Source: Microtetraspora glauca
GTDB taxonomy: Bacteria > Actinomycetota > Actinomycetes > Streptomycetales > Streptomycetaceae
Length of the DNA stretch: 64,000 bases
Direction: 5' to 3'
Assembly (NCBI GenBank): GCA_000721275.1
Contig: JOFO01000031.1
Span: 1-64,000 of the forward strand
The notes below the pieces were generated by a model. The model made no database searches, was not told the DNA's origin, and worked only from the letters and a program-made list of their open reading frames with translations. This document shows positions 35,651-44,252 of this stretch, piece after piece. The translations under genes were made by a program, and so were the position numbers. Position 1 is the first letter of the stretch. Each line of letters opens with the position of its first letter.

Positions 35651-36712
35651 ATGACGACGGCAAGCACCCCCGCCGGAGTGGCGCGGGCCGACGAGGCCCG
35701 CGCCACGGACGGCGCACCCCGCACCGGCGTCGCCTCCGGCTATCTCCGCCACGCGGCGGGGAAGCTGGGCGGCGCACTCGTCTCCCTCTTCGCCGTGCTG
35801 GTCACCAGCTTCTTCCTGTTCCGGATCATCCCCGGCGACCCGGTGAAGGCGATGACCCACGGCATCCCCACCTCCGCCGAACAACTGGCCACACTGCGGC
35901 GCCAGTTCGGCCTGGATCTGCCGCTGTGGCAGCAGTTCACCGACTACTGCGCCAAGGCGCTCACCGGCGACCTCGGCACCTCCTTCCAGTTCCGCGCGCC
36001 GGTCGGCGAGCTGATCGCGGCGAAGCTGCCCGCGACGCTGCTGCTCACCGGGGTCGCCGTCGTCCTCTACTCGGCGCTCGGGCTGTGGCTCGGCACCCGC
36101 TCGGCGTGGCGGCACGGCGGCCTCGGCGACCGGGTGAACACCGGGATCGCGCTCACCCTGTGGTCGGTGCCGTCGTTCTGGCTCGGGCTGCTGCTCATCA
36201 TCGTCTTCTCGGTGGGCATGGGGCCGGTCCCGGGGCTCTTCCCGACCGGCGGCATGGAGTCCGGGACCGGCGAGACCGGTGTCGCGTACGTCCTCGACGT
36301 CGCCCACCACCTCGTGCTGCCGGTGGTGACGCTGGTCGCGGTCGGCTACGCGCAGACGCTGCTCGTGATGCGGTCCTCGCTCCTCGACGAGATGGGCGGC
36401 GACTACCTGACGACCGCCCGCGCCAAGGGGCTCCGGGACGACGACGTGCGCCGCCGGCACGCGGTGCCGAACGCGCTGCTGCCGACCGTCACCATGATCT
36501 TCATCAACCTGGGCCACGTGGCGGCCGGTTCGATCCTGGTGGAGACCGTCTTCTCCTGGCCGGGGCTCGGCGGGCTGTTCTACCAGGCGCTCAGCGTGCC
36601 CGATCTCCCGCTCGTCCAGGGCCTGTTCGTCGTCTTCGCCGGAGCGATGATCCTGATGAACCTCCTCGCCGACCTGCTCTATCCGCTGCTCGACCCCCGG
36701 GTGGGCCGATGA
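35651..36712 (+). CDS. ABC transporter permease (DppB/OppB type)
   Basis: 353 aa, ATG 35651, two nt after the stop of the substrate-binding gene. Six membrane segments. The cytoplasmic EAA loop reads DYLTTARAKGLRDDDVRRRHAVPNAL in spread form (near 250-275), which contacts the ATPases. The N-terminal FRIIPGDP stretch is typical of the DppB/OppB family. Its stop overlaps the next ATG by four bases. Confidence 0.92.
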   Translation: MTTASTPAGVARADEARATDGAPRTGVASGYLRHAAGKLGGALVSLFAVLVTSFFLFRIIPGDPVKAMTHGIPTSAEQLATLRRQFGLDLPLWQQFTDYCAKALTGDLGTSFQFRAPVGELIAAKLPATLLLTGVAVVLYSALGLWLGTRSAWRHGGLGDRVNTGIALTLWSVPSFWLGLLLIIVFSVGMGPVPGLFPTGGMESGTGETGVAYVLDVAHHLVLPVVTLVAVGYAQTLLVMRSSLLDEMGGDYLTTARAKGLRDDDVRRRHAVPNALLPTVTMIFINLGHVAAGSILVETVFSWPGLGGLFYQALSVPDLPLVQGLFVVFAGAMILMNLLADLLYPLLDPRVGR

Positions 36713-37593
36713 CCTCTCTCGCATGGGAGCGCCGCAAGGGCTCCGCGGCGCGCTTCTGGAGGTCGTACCGGACCCACCGGGCGGGCCTGTACGGGCTCGC
36801 CGGGCTCGCGCTGATCGCGCTGCTCGCGCTCACCGCGCCGCTCACGGTCGGCGCCGACGTGCAGTCGGTGACGAACGCGCCCGGCACGGCCCTGGAGTCG
36901 CCGAGCGCGCGGTTCCCGCTCGGCACCGACCAGTTCGGGCGCCCGCTGCTCGGGCTGCTGATCTGGGGCGCCCGGATCTCGCTGCTCGTGGGGCTGCTCG
37001 CGGCCGTCCTGTCGGTCGCCATCGGCACCCTCGTCGGGGTCCTCGCGGGCCACTACGGCGGCTGGCTGTCCACGGTGGTCATGCGGATCACCGACTGGTT
37101 CCTGGTGATGCCGGCGCTGGTGCTGGCGATCGTGCTCGCGACCGTGATGTCCCGGTCGATGTGGACGGTGGTGCTCGCCATCGGCGTCACGTCCTGGCCG
37201 ACCACCGCGCGGCTCGTCCGGGCGCAGACGATCGCCGTCGAGTCCCGTCCGTACATCGAGCGGGCCACCGCGCTCGGCGGCGGGCACGGGCACGTCATGA
37301 CCCGGCACGTGCTGCCGAACGTGATGCCGCTGGTCCTCGCCCAGACCACGCTCGGCATCTCCACCGCGATCCTCACCGAGGCCACGCTCGCCTTCCTCGG
37401 TCTCGGCGACCCGACGGTCGTCTCCTGGGGCGGCATGCTCCAGGACGCGCGCGAGGCCGGCGCGGTGTCCTCCGGGCACTGGTGGTACCTGGCCCCGCCG
37501 GGGATCGCGATCGCGCTGGTCGCGCTCGCCTTCACGCTCTGCGGCCGGGCCGTCGAATCCGTGCTCAATCCGAGGCTGGGGGTGGGGCGTTGA
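36709..37593 (+). CDS. ABC transporter permease (DppC/OppC type)
   Basis: 294 aa from ATG 36709 (ATGA overlap). N-terminal membrane segment, then the HPLGTDQFGRxxL-type motif (FPLGTDQFGRPLLG), which marks the DppC family, and the EAA loop YIERATALGGGHGHVMTRH followed by VLPNVMPLVL. Pairs with the DppB-type permease. The following gene starts at an overlapping TTG. Confidence 0.92.
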   Translation: MTSLAWERRKGSAARFWRSYRTHRAGLYGLAGLALIALLALTAPLTVGADVQSVTNAPGTALESPSARFPLGTDQFGRPLLGLLIWGARISLLVGLLAAVLSVAIGTLVGVLAGHYGGWLSTVVMRITDWFLVMPALVLAIVLATVMSRSMWTVVLAIGVTSWPTTARLVRAQTIAVESRPYIERATALGGGHGHVMTRHVLPNVMPLVLAQTTLGISTAILTEATLAFLGLGDPTVVSWGGMLQDAREAGAVSSGHWWYLAPPGIAIALVALAFTLCGRAVESVLNPRLGVGR

Positions 37594-38558
37594 GCCTCCT
37601 GGAGATCAGGGACCTGCGGGTCGTGTACGGCTCCGGGGCGGCGGCCGTGCCCGCCGTGCGCGGGGTCGACCTCACCCTGGAGGCCGGGTCGAAGCTGGGC
37701 GTGGCCGGCGAGTCCGGGTGCGGCAAGTCGACGCTGGCGCTGGCGCTGCTGCGGCTGCTGCCCGCGTCCGCCCGGCTCGACGGGCGGATCCTCCTCGACG
37801 GGGAGGACGTCCTCACCATGACGTGGGGGCGGCTGCGGGCGGTCCGCTGGGCGGGCGCCTCGATCGTCTTCCAGGGCGCGATGCACTCGCTGAACGCGGT
37901 CCGCCGGATCGGCGACCAGATCGCCGAACCGCTGCTCGTGCACCGGCGGGCCACCCCCGCCGAGGCCCGCAAGCGGGTCGGCGCCCTCCTCGAACAGGTC
38001 GGCCTCCCGGCCTCCCGGGCCGCCGGCTATCCGCACGAGCTCTCCGGCGGCCAGCGCCAGCGCGTGATGATCGCGATGGCGCTCGCCTGCGAACCCCGGC
38101 TGATCGTCGCCGACGAGCCGACGACCGCGCTCGACGTGATGATCCAGGCGCAGATCCTGCGCCTGATCGAGCGGCTGGTCGCCGAGGAGTCCCTCGGCCT
38201 GATGATGATCAGCCACGACCTGGCGGTGCTCGCCGACACCTGCGACCGGCTCGCCGTCATGTACGCGGGCCGGATCGTCGAGGAGGGCCCGGCCCGCGAG
38301 GTGTACCAGGGCGCCGCCCACCCCTACGGGCGGGCGCTGTCGTCGGCGTTCCCCCGGATCGGGGACCCGGCCTCGCGGCGGGCGCCGCGCGGCCTGCCGG
38401 GCGACCCGCCCGACCCGGCGGCGCTGCCGGACGGCTGCGCCTTCCACCCGCGCTGCCCGGTGGCGGTCGCGGCCTGCGCCGAGGACGACCAGGAACTGCG
38501 GGTGGCGGGCGCCGGGCGCCGCGCCGCCTGCCTGCACGTGGGGAGTGACCGCGGATGA
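37590..38558 (+). CDS. ABC transporter ATPase (DppD/OppD type)
   Basis: 322 aa. TTG 37590 overlaps the preceding TGA (TTGA); no in-frame GTG or ATG lies near, so this rare start is favoured by coupling. Walker A GESGCGKST (40-48), signature LSGGQRQR, Walker B LIVADEPTTALD. The C-terminal oligopeptide/dipeptide extension has the HPRCP-type cysteines (GCAFHPRCPVAVAAC), which bind a 4Fe-4S cluster in some homologues. Confidence 0.9.
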   Translation: MSLLEIRDLRVVYGSGAAAVPAVRGVDLTLEAGSKLGVAGESGCGKSTLALALLRLLPASARLDGRILLDGEDVLTMTWGRLRAVRWAGASIVFQGAMHSLNAVRRIGDQIAEPLLVHRRATPAEARKRVGALLEQVGLPASRAAGYPHELSGGQRQRVMIAMALACEPRLIVADEPTTALDVMIQAQILRLIERLVAEESLGLMMISHDLAVLADTCDRLAVMYAGRIVEEGPAREVYQGAAHPYGRALSSAFPRIGDPASRRAPRGLPGDPPDPAALPDGCAFHPRCPVAVAACAEDDQELRVAGAGRRAACLHVGSDRG

Positions 38559-39544
38559 CCTTGCTCACCGCCAGCGGGGTGCACGTCTCCTTCCCCGGCC
38601 GCCGGGGCGCCCCGCCCGCCCGGGCGGTCGACGGGGTGGACCTGGAGATCGGCGCGGGCGAGATCGTCGCGCTCGTCGGCGAGTCCGGCTGCGGCAAGAC
38701 GACCCTGGCGCGGACGCTCCTCGGCCTGGTGAAGCCGCGGGCCGGCACGGTCTCCTTCGCGGGCCGGCCCCTCGCGTACTCCGGCAAGGCGCTCAAGGCG
38801 TACCGGCGGCGCGCCCAGCTCGTCCTCCAGGACCCGAGCGGCTCCCTGAACCCCCGGCACACCGTGTACGACGCGGTCGCGGAGGGCCTGCGGATCCACG
38901 GCGTCCACCGGAGCGCGGCGGACGAGCGGGCGGCGGTCGCCGAAGCCCTCGCCCGCGCCGGGCTGCGCCCGCCCGAGCGGTTCTTCCTGCGCTACCCGCA
39001 CGAGCTGTCCGGCGGCCAGCGGCAGCGCGTGGTGATCGCGGGCGCGCTGGTCCTGGAGCCCGAACTCATCGTCGCGGACGAGCCGGTGGCGTCCCTGGAC
39101 GCGTCGGTACGCGGCGAGATCCTGGCGCTGCTGCTCCGGCTGCGCGACGAACTCGGGCTCGCGGCGCTGGTGGTGACCCACGACCTGGGGCTCGCGTGGA
39201 ACATCGCGGACCGGGTGGCCGTCATGTACCTGGGCCGGGTGGTCGAGACGGGTCCGGTCGAGTCGGTGCTGACGGCGCCCCGGCACCCGTACACCCGGGC
39301 GCTGTTGTCGGTGCTGCCGGAGTCCGGGGCGCAGCCGGTGGTGCTGAGCGGCGAGCCGCCGGACCCGGCCCGGATCCCGGGCGGCTGCCGCTTCCACGCC
39401 CGCTGCCAGGTCCTCGCCTCGGGCGAGGCGTCCGCCGTGGCCGACCACTGCCGTACGCGCCCCCTGCCGGTGCTCCGCGCGTCCGGCACCGAGCAGGCGG
39501 TGGCCTGCCACTGGGCCGCCCCGGCCGGCGGGGCCGGTTCCTAG
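38555..39544 (+). CDS. ABC transporter ATPase (DppF/OppF type)
   Basis: 329 aa, ATG 38555 overlapping the previous stop (ATGA). Walker A GESGCGKTT (42-50), signature LSGGQRQR, Walker B LIVADEPVASLD, and the C-terminal extension with CRFHARCQVL. Last gene of the importer operon, closed by a bidirectional terminator. The substrate is undetermined; peptides, nickel or other small solutes are possible for this family. Confidence 0.9.
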   Translation: MTLLTASGVHVSFPGRRGAPPARAVDGVDLEIGAGEIVALVGESGCGKTTLARTLLGLVKPRAGTVSFAGRPLAYSGKALKAYRRRAQLVLQDPSGSLNPRHTVYDAVAEGLRIHGVHRSAADERAAVAEALARAGLRPPERFFLRYPHELSGGQRQRVVIAGALVLEPELIVADEPVASLDASVRGEILALLLRLRDELGLAALVVTHDLGLAWNIADRVAVMYLGRVVETGPVESVLTAPRHPYTRALLSVLPESGAQPVVLSGEPPDPARIPGGCRFHARCQVLASGEASAVADHCRTRPLPVLRASGTEQAVACHWAAPAGGAGS

Positions 39545-39550
39545 CAGGGA

Positions 39551-39590
39551 ACCGCCCGGCGACCCTGGGGGCGGCGGGTCGCCGGGCGGT
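39551..39590. terminator. Bidirectional terminator between importer operon and RTX-like gene
   Basis: A perfect 15-bp stem (39551-39565 with 39576-39590) and a 10-nt loop, between convergent genes. Confidence 0.85.
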
Positions 39591-39612
39591 GGTCCGGGGG
39601 GACGGGCCGGGG

Positions 39613-40536
39613 TCAGCCGGCCGGCTGCGGCGCGGGCTTCGCGCCCGTGGGCGCCGCGGGCTTGGCGCCGTTCGGGGCCGCGGGCTTGGCGCCCGTCGGG
39701 GGTGCCGCCGTCGTCTTCGGCATCACCTCGCACGCGCTGATCGAGGTCCGCGTGGACACCGACTTCACCGTGCAGGTGTCCCTCCCGACGCCCGCGTCGA
39801 CCATCCCCCAGTGCGGGCCGACGGTGAGGACCGCGCCGCCGGGGCCGCTGATGGTGTCGTCGCCGGGACCCGCCTGGATGAGGCCGCCGGACTCCGGGCC
39901 GAGGCCGGCGGCCTCGATGGTGTCGGCCTCGCTGCCGCCGAGCACCCGGCCGGAGAAGTCGACGACCCCGACCTTGATGGTGTCGGCGCCGTCGTTGCCG
40001 GTGACGATCCCGCCGCCCCGGTTGAACTTGCCGGGCGCGCCGCTCACCGACCCGGTGGTGATCTTGTCGTCGCCGTCGTCGCCGTGCACGACGGCGCCGT
40101 GCTCGGCGCCCTCGCCGACGACCGTCGCCACCTTGATGACGTCGTTGCCGCGGTTGCCCCGGACCATACTGGAGGCGTTCTGCGGCACCAGGTGCTTGGC
40201 GCGGATGACGTCGTCGCCGTCGCCGCCCATCACGGCCGAGTCGATGACCAGGCCGCGCACCTCGATCATGTCGTTGCCGCCCCCGCCCCAGACGGTGACG
40301 TTCTCCAGGTCGCTGTCGCAGAAGATGTGGTCGTCTCCGGAGGAACCGTTGACCTGGTCGCCCGGCGGGGCGGAGACCCCGTTGACCCAGCACTGGTGCA
40401 TCGGCACCCGGACCGCGCCGGGGGCCGCGGCCTGGGCGGGTGCCCCGGCGAGCGAGACGGCGGTCGCTCCGGCGAGCAGCGCGGCGAGCGCGACGGGGCC
40501 GCGCGGCCGGCGGCGGGAGGGCGGTGTGGGGGACAT
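39613..40536 (-). CDS. Secreted RTX-like (hemolysin-type calcium-binding repeat) protein
   Basis: 307 aa, AAGGAG before ATG 40536. Sec signal peptide with Arg-rich n-region and cleavage near AQA (about residue 36). The mature part has about seven imperfect RTX nonapeptide-like units, such as GGGGNDMIEV, GGDGDDVIRA, GNRGNDVIKV, GDDGDDKITT and GNDGADTIKV, predicted to form a calcium-dependent beta-roll. The tail is a PTGAKPA-type repeat. No type I secretion genes are nearby, so it goes through Sec. The 66-bp gap to rppA suggests co-transcription is possible. Confidence 0.82.
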   Translation of the reverse strand: MSPTPPSRRRPRGPVALAALLAGATAVSLAGAPAQAAAPGAVRVPMHQCWVNGVSAPPGDQVNGSSGDDHIFCDSDLENVTVWGGGGNDMIEVRGLVIDSAVMGGDGDDVIRAKHLVPQNASSMVRGNRGNDVIKVATVVGEGAEHGAVVHGDDGDDKITTGSVSGAPGKFNRGGGIVTGNDGADTIKVGVVDFSGRVLGGSEADTIEAAGLGPESGGLIQAGPGDDTISGPGGAVLTVGPHWGMVDAGVGRDTCTVKSVSTRTSISACEVMPKTTAAPPTGAKPAAPNGAKPAAPTGAKPAPQPAG

Positions 40537-40602
40537 ACGACTCTCCTTGGCGGGTGGGTGCTGCGGGGTGACGGACGGGACGGGACGGGGGCGGCGGGCC
40601 GG

Positions 40603-41733
40603 TCAGGCCCGGCTGCGGGCGTGCTGGAAGCGCGGCGAGTAGCCGACGATCCGGCGCGCGCCGAGCTGCGGTTCGGCCGGGTGGGGGGAGGTGGTCCAGC
40701 GGCCCAGGGCCATCTCGGCGGTGATGCCGGGGCCGAAGCCGGCCAGGATGCCGCGCGCGCCCTCCGGCTGCCCGCCCTCGTCGAAGAGCCGCCGGACCGC
40801 GTCGAGGACGACGGCGCTGGCGATGTTGCCGTACTCCGTGAGGGTCGCCCGGCTGAACCGGAAGGCGTCCGACGGCACTTCGAGGAAGAGGCTGAGGTCG
40901 TCGAGGATCCGCGGACCGCCCGCGTGGATGATGTAGAAGTCGAGGTTGCCGGCGTCCCAGCCGTGCGCCCCGGCGATGTCGCGGAGCGCGGGGGCGAGCG
41001 GTTCCATCGTGGTGGGGACCCGCTTGTCGAGCAGGAAATGGAAGCCGGTGGCGCGCACGCTGTAGGCGATCCAGTCCTCGGTGTCGGGCACCAGGTGCGA
41101 GTTGTTGCGCTCCAGGACGATGCCGCTGCCGCCCCGCCCGCGCACCACGGCGGCGGCGACGGCGTCGCCGAAGAGGCCGTTGGAGAGCAGCGAGCCGACG
41201 CCGAGGTCGGTCGGCTGGTAGCAGAGCGAGCAGAACTCGCAGGCCACGATGAGGACGTTGGCGTCCGGGTAGGCGGTGCAGAAGTCGTGCGCGCGGTTGA
41301 TCGCCGCGCCGCCGGCGGCGCAGCCGAGCTGGGCGATGGGCAGCTGCCGGGTGTGGCTGGGGAAGCCCATGGTGTTGATCATCCAGGCGGTGAGCGAGGG
41401 CATCATGAAGCCCGTGCACGACACGTAGACGATCATGTCGATGTCGGCCGGGCGCAGTCCGGCGTGGCCGAGGGCCTCCTCGACGACGGCGGGCACCCGG
41501 GCCTTCGCCTCGGCCTCGTACAGCTCGTTGCGTTCCTGGAAGCCGGGGTGGGCCAAGGTCTTCTCGATGGGCTGGACGATGTGCCGCTTGGCGACTCCGG
41601 TGTTGCCGATCAGCCGCAGCGCCAGCGGGAGTTGGGGATGATCCGCGTGGCGGGCGCGGGCGAGGTCGAGCGTCTCCTCCATCGTGATCACGTGCTCCGG
41701 CACGGCCACCGCGGGTTTGCACAAGGTCACCAC
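40603..41733 (-). CDS. rppA: Type III polyketide synthase, 1,3,6,8-tetrahydroxynaphthalene synthase
   Basis: 376 aa from GTG 41733 (AAGGAGCG upstream); the adjacent GTG at 41730 is an alternative. Chalcone-synthase fold that condenses five malonyl-CoA to THN, which oxidises to flaviolin. The catalytic triad falls exactly where it does in Streptomyces griseus RppA: Cys138 (QLGCAAGG), His270 (IIHAGGPR) and Asn303 (EYGNIAS). Cys106 (SCTGF), a known RppA specificity residue, is present. Divergent from a CYP158A-like P450 across 180 bp, which should couple flaviolin to a dark pigment. Confidence 0.93.
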   Translation of the reverse strand: MVTLCKPAVAVPEHVITMEETLDLARARHADHPQLPLALRLIGNTGVAKRHIVQPIEKTLAHPGFQERNELYEAEAKARVPAVVEEALGHAGLRPADIDMIVYVSCTGFMMPSLTAWMINTMGFPSHTRQLPIAQLGCAAGGAAINRAHDFCTAYPDANVLIVACEFCSLCYQPTDLGVGSLLSNGLFGDAVAAAVVRGRGGSGIVLERNNSHLVPDTEDWIAYSVRATGFHFLLDKRVPTTMEPLAPALRDIAGAHGWDAGNLDFYIIHAGGPRILDDLSLFLEVPSDAFRFSRATLTEYGNIASAVVLDAVRRLFDEGGQPEGARGILAGFGPGITAEMALGRWTTSPHPAEPQLGARRIVGYSPRFQHARSRA

Positions 41734-41913
41734 GTGCCTCGCTCCTTCTTCTTCTCGATCGGCGAACTGCGGCCCACACTCACCCGGTGGTCCGCACCCC
41801 GCAACCGCGGGCGTCGCCGGTTGGTCACGGCGTGTAACGGGAATGTGAGCCGTACGAGGGGCTGTACGGCCTTCGGCGTGTCGCGTCGGCCCGCCGCCGG
41901 GAAGAGCCTCCGC

Positions 41914-43224
41914 ATGACCTCCGAACCGCTGACGTCCGATCCGCGGCCGTCCGGGGCCCCGCCGGCCGGAGCTCCGGCCGCCGCCCCCGCCGCGTCCCCC
42001 ATAGCGGCCCCCGCCGGCTGCCCCGCCACCACCCGTCCGGCCCGCACCTGGTCCGTGGCCGACCTGCCCGGTCTCGACTTCGACCCGCTCCTGGCCGAAC
42101 TGCTCGCGAAGGAGCCGGTGTCCCGGATCCGGCTGCCGTTCGCCGCCGAGAACGAGGCATGGCTGGTCACCCGGTACGCCGACGTCCGGGCGGTCACCTC
42201 GGACCCCCGGTTCAGCCGGACGGCCCTGCTCGACCGGCAGGTGACCACGATGACCGGCCACATGGTGGCGTCGAAGGCGGCGCTGAACTACGCCGATCCG
42301 CCGTACCACACCCGGCTGCGCAAGGCGGTGGCCAGGACGTTCACCGGCCGCGGCACCCAGCGGCTGCGTCCGCTCGCGCAGGCGGCCTGCGACCGGCTCC
42401 TCGACGCGATGGAGGCGGCGGGCCGGCCCGCCGACCTCATGCGGCACCTGCACGGGCCGCTGCCGATGGCGGTGGTCTGCGATCTCCTCGGCATCCCCGA
42501 GGAGGACCGGGCGGAGCTGGCGTCGTGGCCGGACCTCATCCTCTCCTCGGGCCCCGGCCCGGAGGGCAGCCGCGCCGCGAAGGCGCAGATCCACGGCTAC
42601 GTCACCCGGCTGCTGGAGCAGCGGCGGGCGGAGCCCCGGGAGGACCTGGCCGGGGAGCTGGCCGAGTCGCTGGCGGCGGGGCGGATCAGCGCCGACGAGG
42701 CGGTCTCGCTCGCCATGGCGATCCTGATCAGCGGCGCCCACGCGGTCCGCAACAACAGCGCCAACATGGTGTACGTGCTGCTCACCCGCCCGGACCTGCT
42801 GGCCCGGCTGCGCGCGGAGCCGGAGCTGCTGCCGCAGGCGGTGGACGAGCTGCTGCGGTGGATCCCGCACCGCAACGGCGTGGGACTCCCCCGGATCGCG
42901 ACGGAGGACGTCGAGATCGGCGGGGTCGTGATCCGCGCGGGCGAGGCGGTGTACGCGTCCTACCTGGCGGCCAACCGGGACCCGGAGGTCTTCGACGACC
43001 CCGACGCCCTCGACTTCGACCGCACCGGCACCGGGCACCTGTCCTTCGGGCACGGCCCGCACCACTGCATGGGCGCGATGCTGACCCGGATGGAGTCCGA
43101 GGTGATGCTCGCGACGCTGCTGGCCCGCTACCCGGAGCTGCGGCTCGCGGGCCGCCCGGAGGACGTGCCCTTCCAGTCCCAGGGCCTGATCCGCGGCCCG
43201 AAGGAGCTGTACGTCACCTGGTGA
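41914..43224 (+). CDS. Cytochrome P450, CYP158A-like (flaviolin/biflaviolin pathway)
   Basis: 436 aa, ATG 41914. The heme-ligand loop FGHGPHHCMG has Cys385. The EIGG, R-rich and K-helix ELLRW motifs are present. In the I helix the usual acid-Thr pair is replaced by His276-Ala277 (SGAHA, 273-277), the feature known in CYP158A2, which couples flaviolin (established knowledge). An Ala/Pro-rich extension of about 35 residues precedes the conserved part. Divergent from rppA and convergent with ribF, from which 18 bp separate it. The substrate assignment is inferred from the rppA neighbour. Confidence 0.88.
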   Translation: MTSEPLTSDPRPSGAPPAGAPAAAPAASPIAAPAGCPATTRPARTWSVADLPGLDFDPLLAELLAKEPVSRIRLPFAAENEAWLVTRYADVRAVTSDPRFSRTALLDRQVTTMTGHMVASKAALNYADPPYHTRLRKAVARTFTGRGTQRLRPLAQAACDRLLDAMEAAGRPADLMRHLHGPLPMAVVCDLLGIPEEDRAELASWPDLILSSGPGPEGSRAAKAQIHGYVTRLLEQRRAEPREDLAGELAESLAAGRISADEAVSLAMAILISGAHAVRNNSANMVYVLLTRPDLLARLRAEPELLPQAVDELLRWIPHRNGVGLPRIATEDVEIGGVVIRAGEAVYASYLAANRDPEVFDDPDALDFDRTGTGHLSFGHGPHHCMGAMLTRMESEVMLATLLARYPELRLAGRPEDVPFQSQGLIRGPKELYVTW

Positions 43225-43242
43225 CGGGCCCCGGCGGGGTCG

Positions 43243-44202
43243 TCACTCCCCGGCGGCGTCGTACGCGGCGGTCAGCGCCCGGCACTTCTCCACGTCGGCG
43301 GCCATGGCCGTCAGCAGGTCGTCGAGAGTGTCGAACTTGAGCATGCCGCGCACGTAGGCGAGGAAGTCGACGCTGACGTGGAGCCCGTACAGGTCCAGGC
43401 CCTCGCGGTCGATCGCGTACGCCTCCACCGTCCGCTCGGTGCCGTCGAACTGCGGGTTGGTGCCGACGGAGATCGCGGCGGGCATCCGCTCGCCGTCCGC
43501 CGTCAGCCAGCCGGCGTAGACGCCGTCGGCGGGGATCGCGGTGTGCGGCAGGGTCTCCACGTTGGCCGTGGGGAAGCCCAGTTCGCGTCCGCGCTGCGCG
43601 CCGCGCACCACGATGCCCTCGACGCGGTGCGGGCGGCCGAGGATCTCGGCGGCGCCGGTCACGTCGCCCTCGGCGACCAGCCGGCGGGTGAGGGTGGAGG
43701 AGAAGGGCTGCCCGCCGCCGGCGGCGCCGCTGACGTACAGGTCGATCACCTCGACCTCGTAGTCGTAGGTGGCGCCCAGCTCGGTCAGGAACTCCACGTT
43801 GCCCGCGGCCCGGTGGCCGAAGCGGAAGTTGGGGCCCTCGATGACGGCCCGGGCGTGCAGCTTGTCGACGAGCACCTTGACGATGAAGTCGGCCGGCGAC
43901 AGCTGCGAGAACTCGGCGGTGAACGGCAGCACGAGCACCGCGTCCACGCCCAGTTCGGCCATCAGCTCGGCGCGCCGGTGGTGCGGGGCGAGCAGCGGCG
44001 GGTGGCTGCCGGGGCGCACCACCTCGGAGGGGTGCGGGTCGAAGGTCACCACGACGGCGGGGACGCCCAGCTCGCGGGCGCGCTCGACGGCCCGCCCGAT
44101 GATCAGCTGGTGTCCGCGGTGCACACCGTCGTAGGAGCCGATGGTGACGACGCTGCGCCCCCAGTCCTGGGGGATGTCCTCCAAGCCACGCCAGCGCTGC
44201 AC
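43243..44202 (-). CDS. ribF: Bifunctional riboflavin kinase/FAD synthetase
   Basis: 319 aa from GTG 44202 (GAGGAGCGG upstream). The N-terminal FMN adenylyltransferase domain shows GSYDGVHRGHQ and TFDPHPSEV; the middle TLTRRLVAEGDV and the C-terminal riboflavin kinase motif GFPTANVE complete both activities. Produces FMN and FAD for the cell. Its position before truB is usual in Streptomyces; here a large pseudo-protease/NTPase gene is in between. Confidence 0.95.
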   Translation of the reverse strand: MQRWRGLEDIPQDWGRSVVTIGSYDGVHRGHQLIIGRAVERARELGVPAVVVTFDPHPSEVVRPGSHPPLLAPHHRRAELMAELGVDAVLVLPFTAEFSQLSPADFIVKVLVDKLHARAVIEGPNFRFGHRAAGNVEFLTELGATYDYEVEVIDLYVSGAAGGGQPFSSTLTRRLVAEGDVTGAAEILGRPHRVEGIVVRGAQRGRELGFPTANVETLPHTAIPADGVYAGWLTADGERMPAAISVGTNPQFDGTERTVEAYAIDREGLDLYGLHVSVDFLAYVRGMLKFDTLDDLLTAMAADVEKCRALTAAYDAAGE

Positions 44203-44252
44203 TGTGACCGCTCCTCGTCCGCCTGTTCGCCCTGTGCGCCCATTACGCAGGT

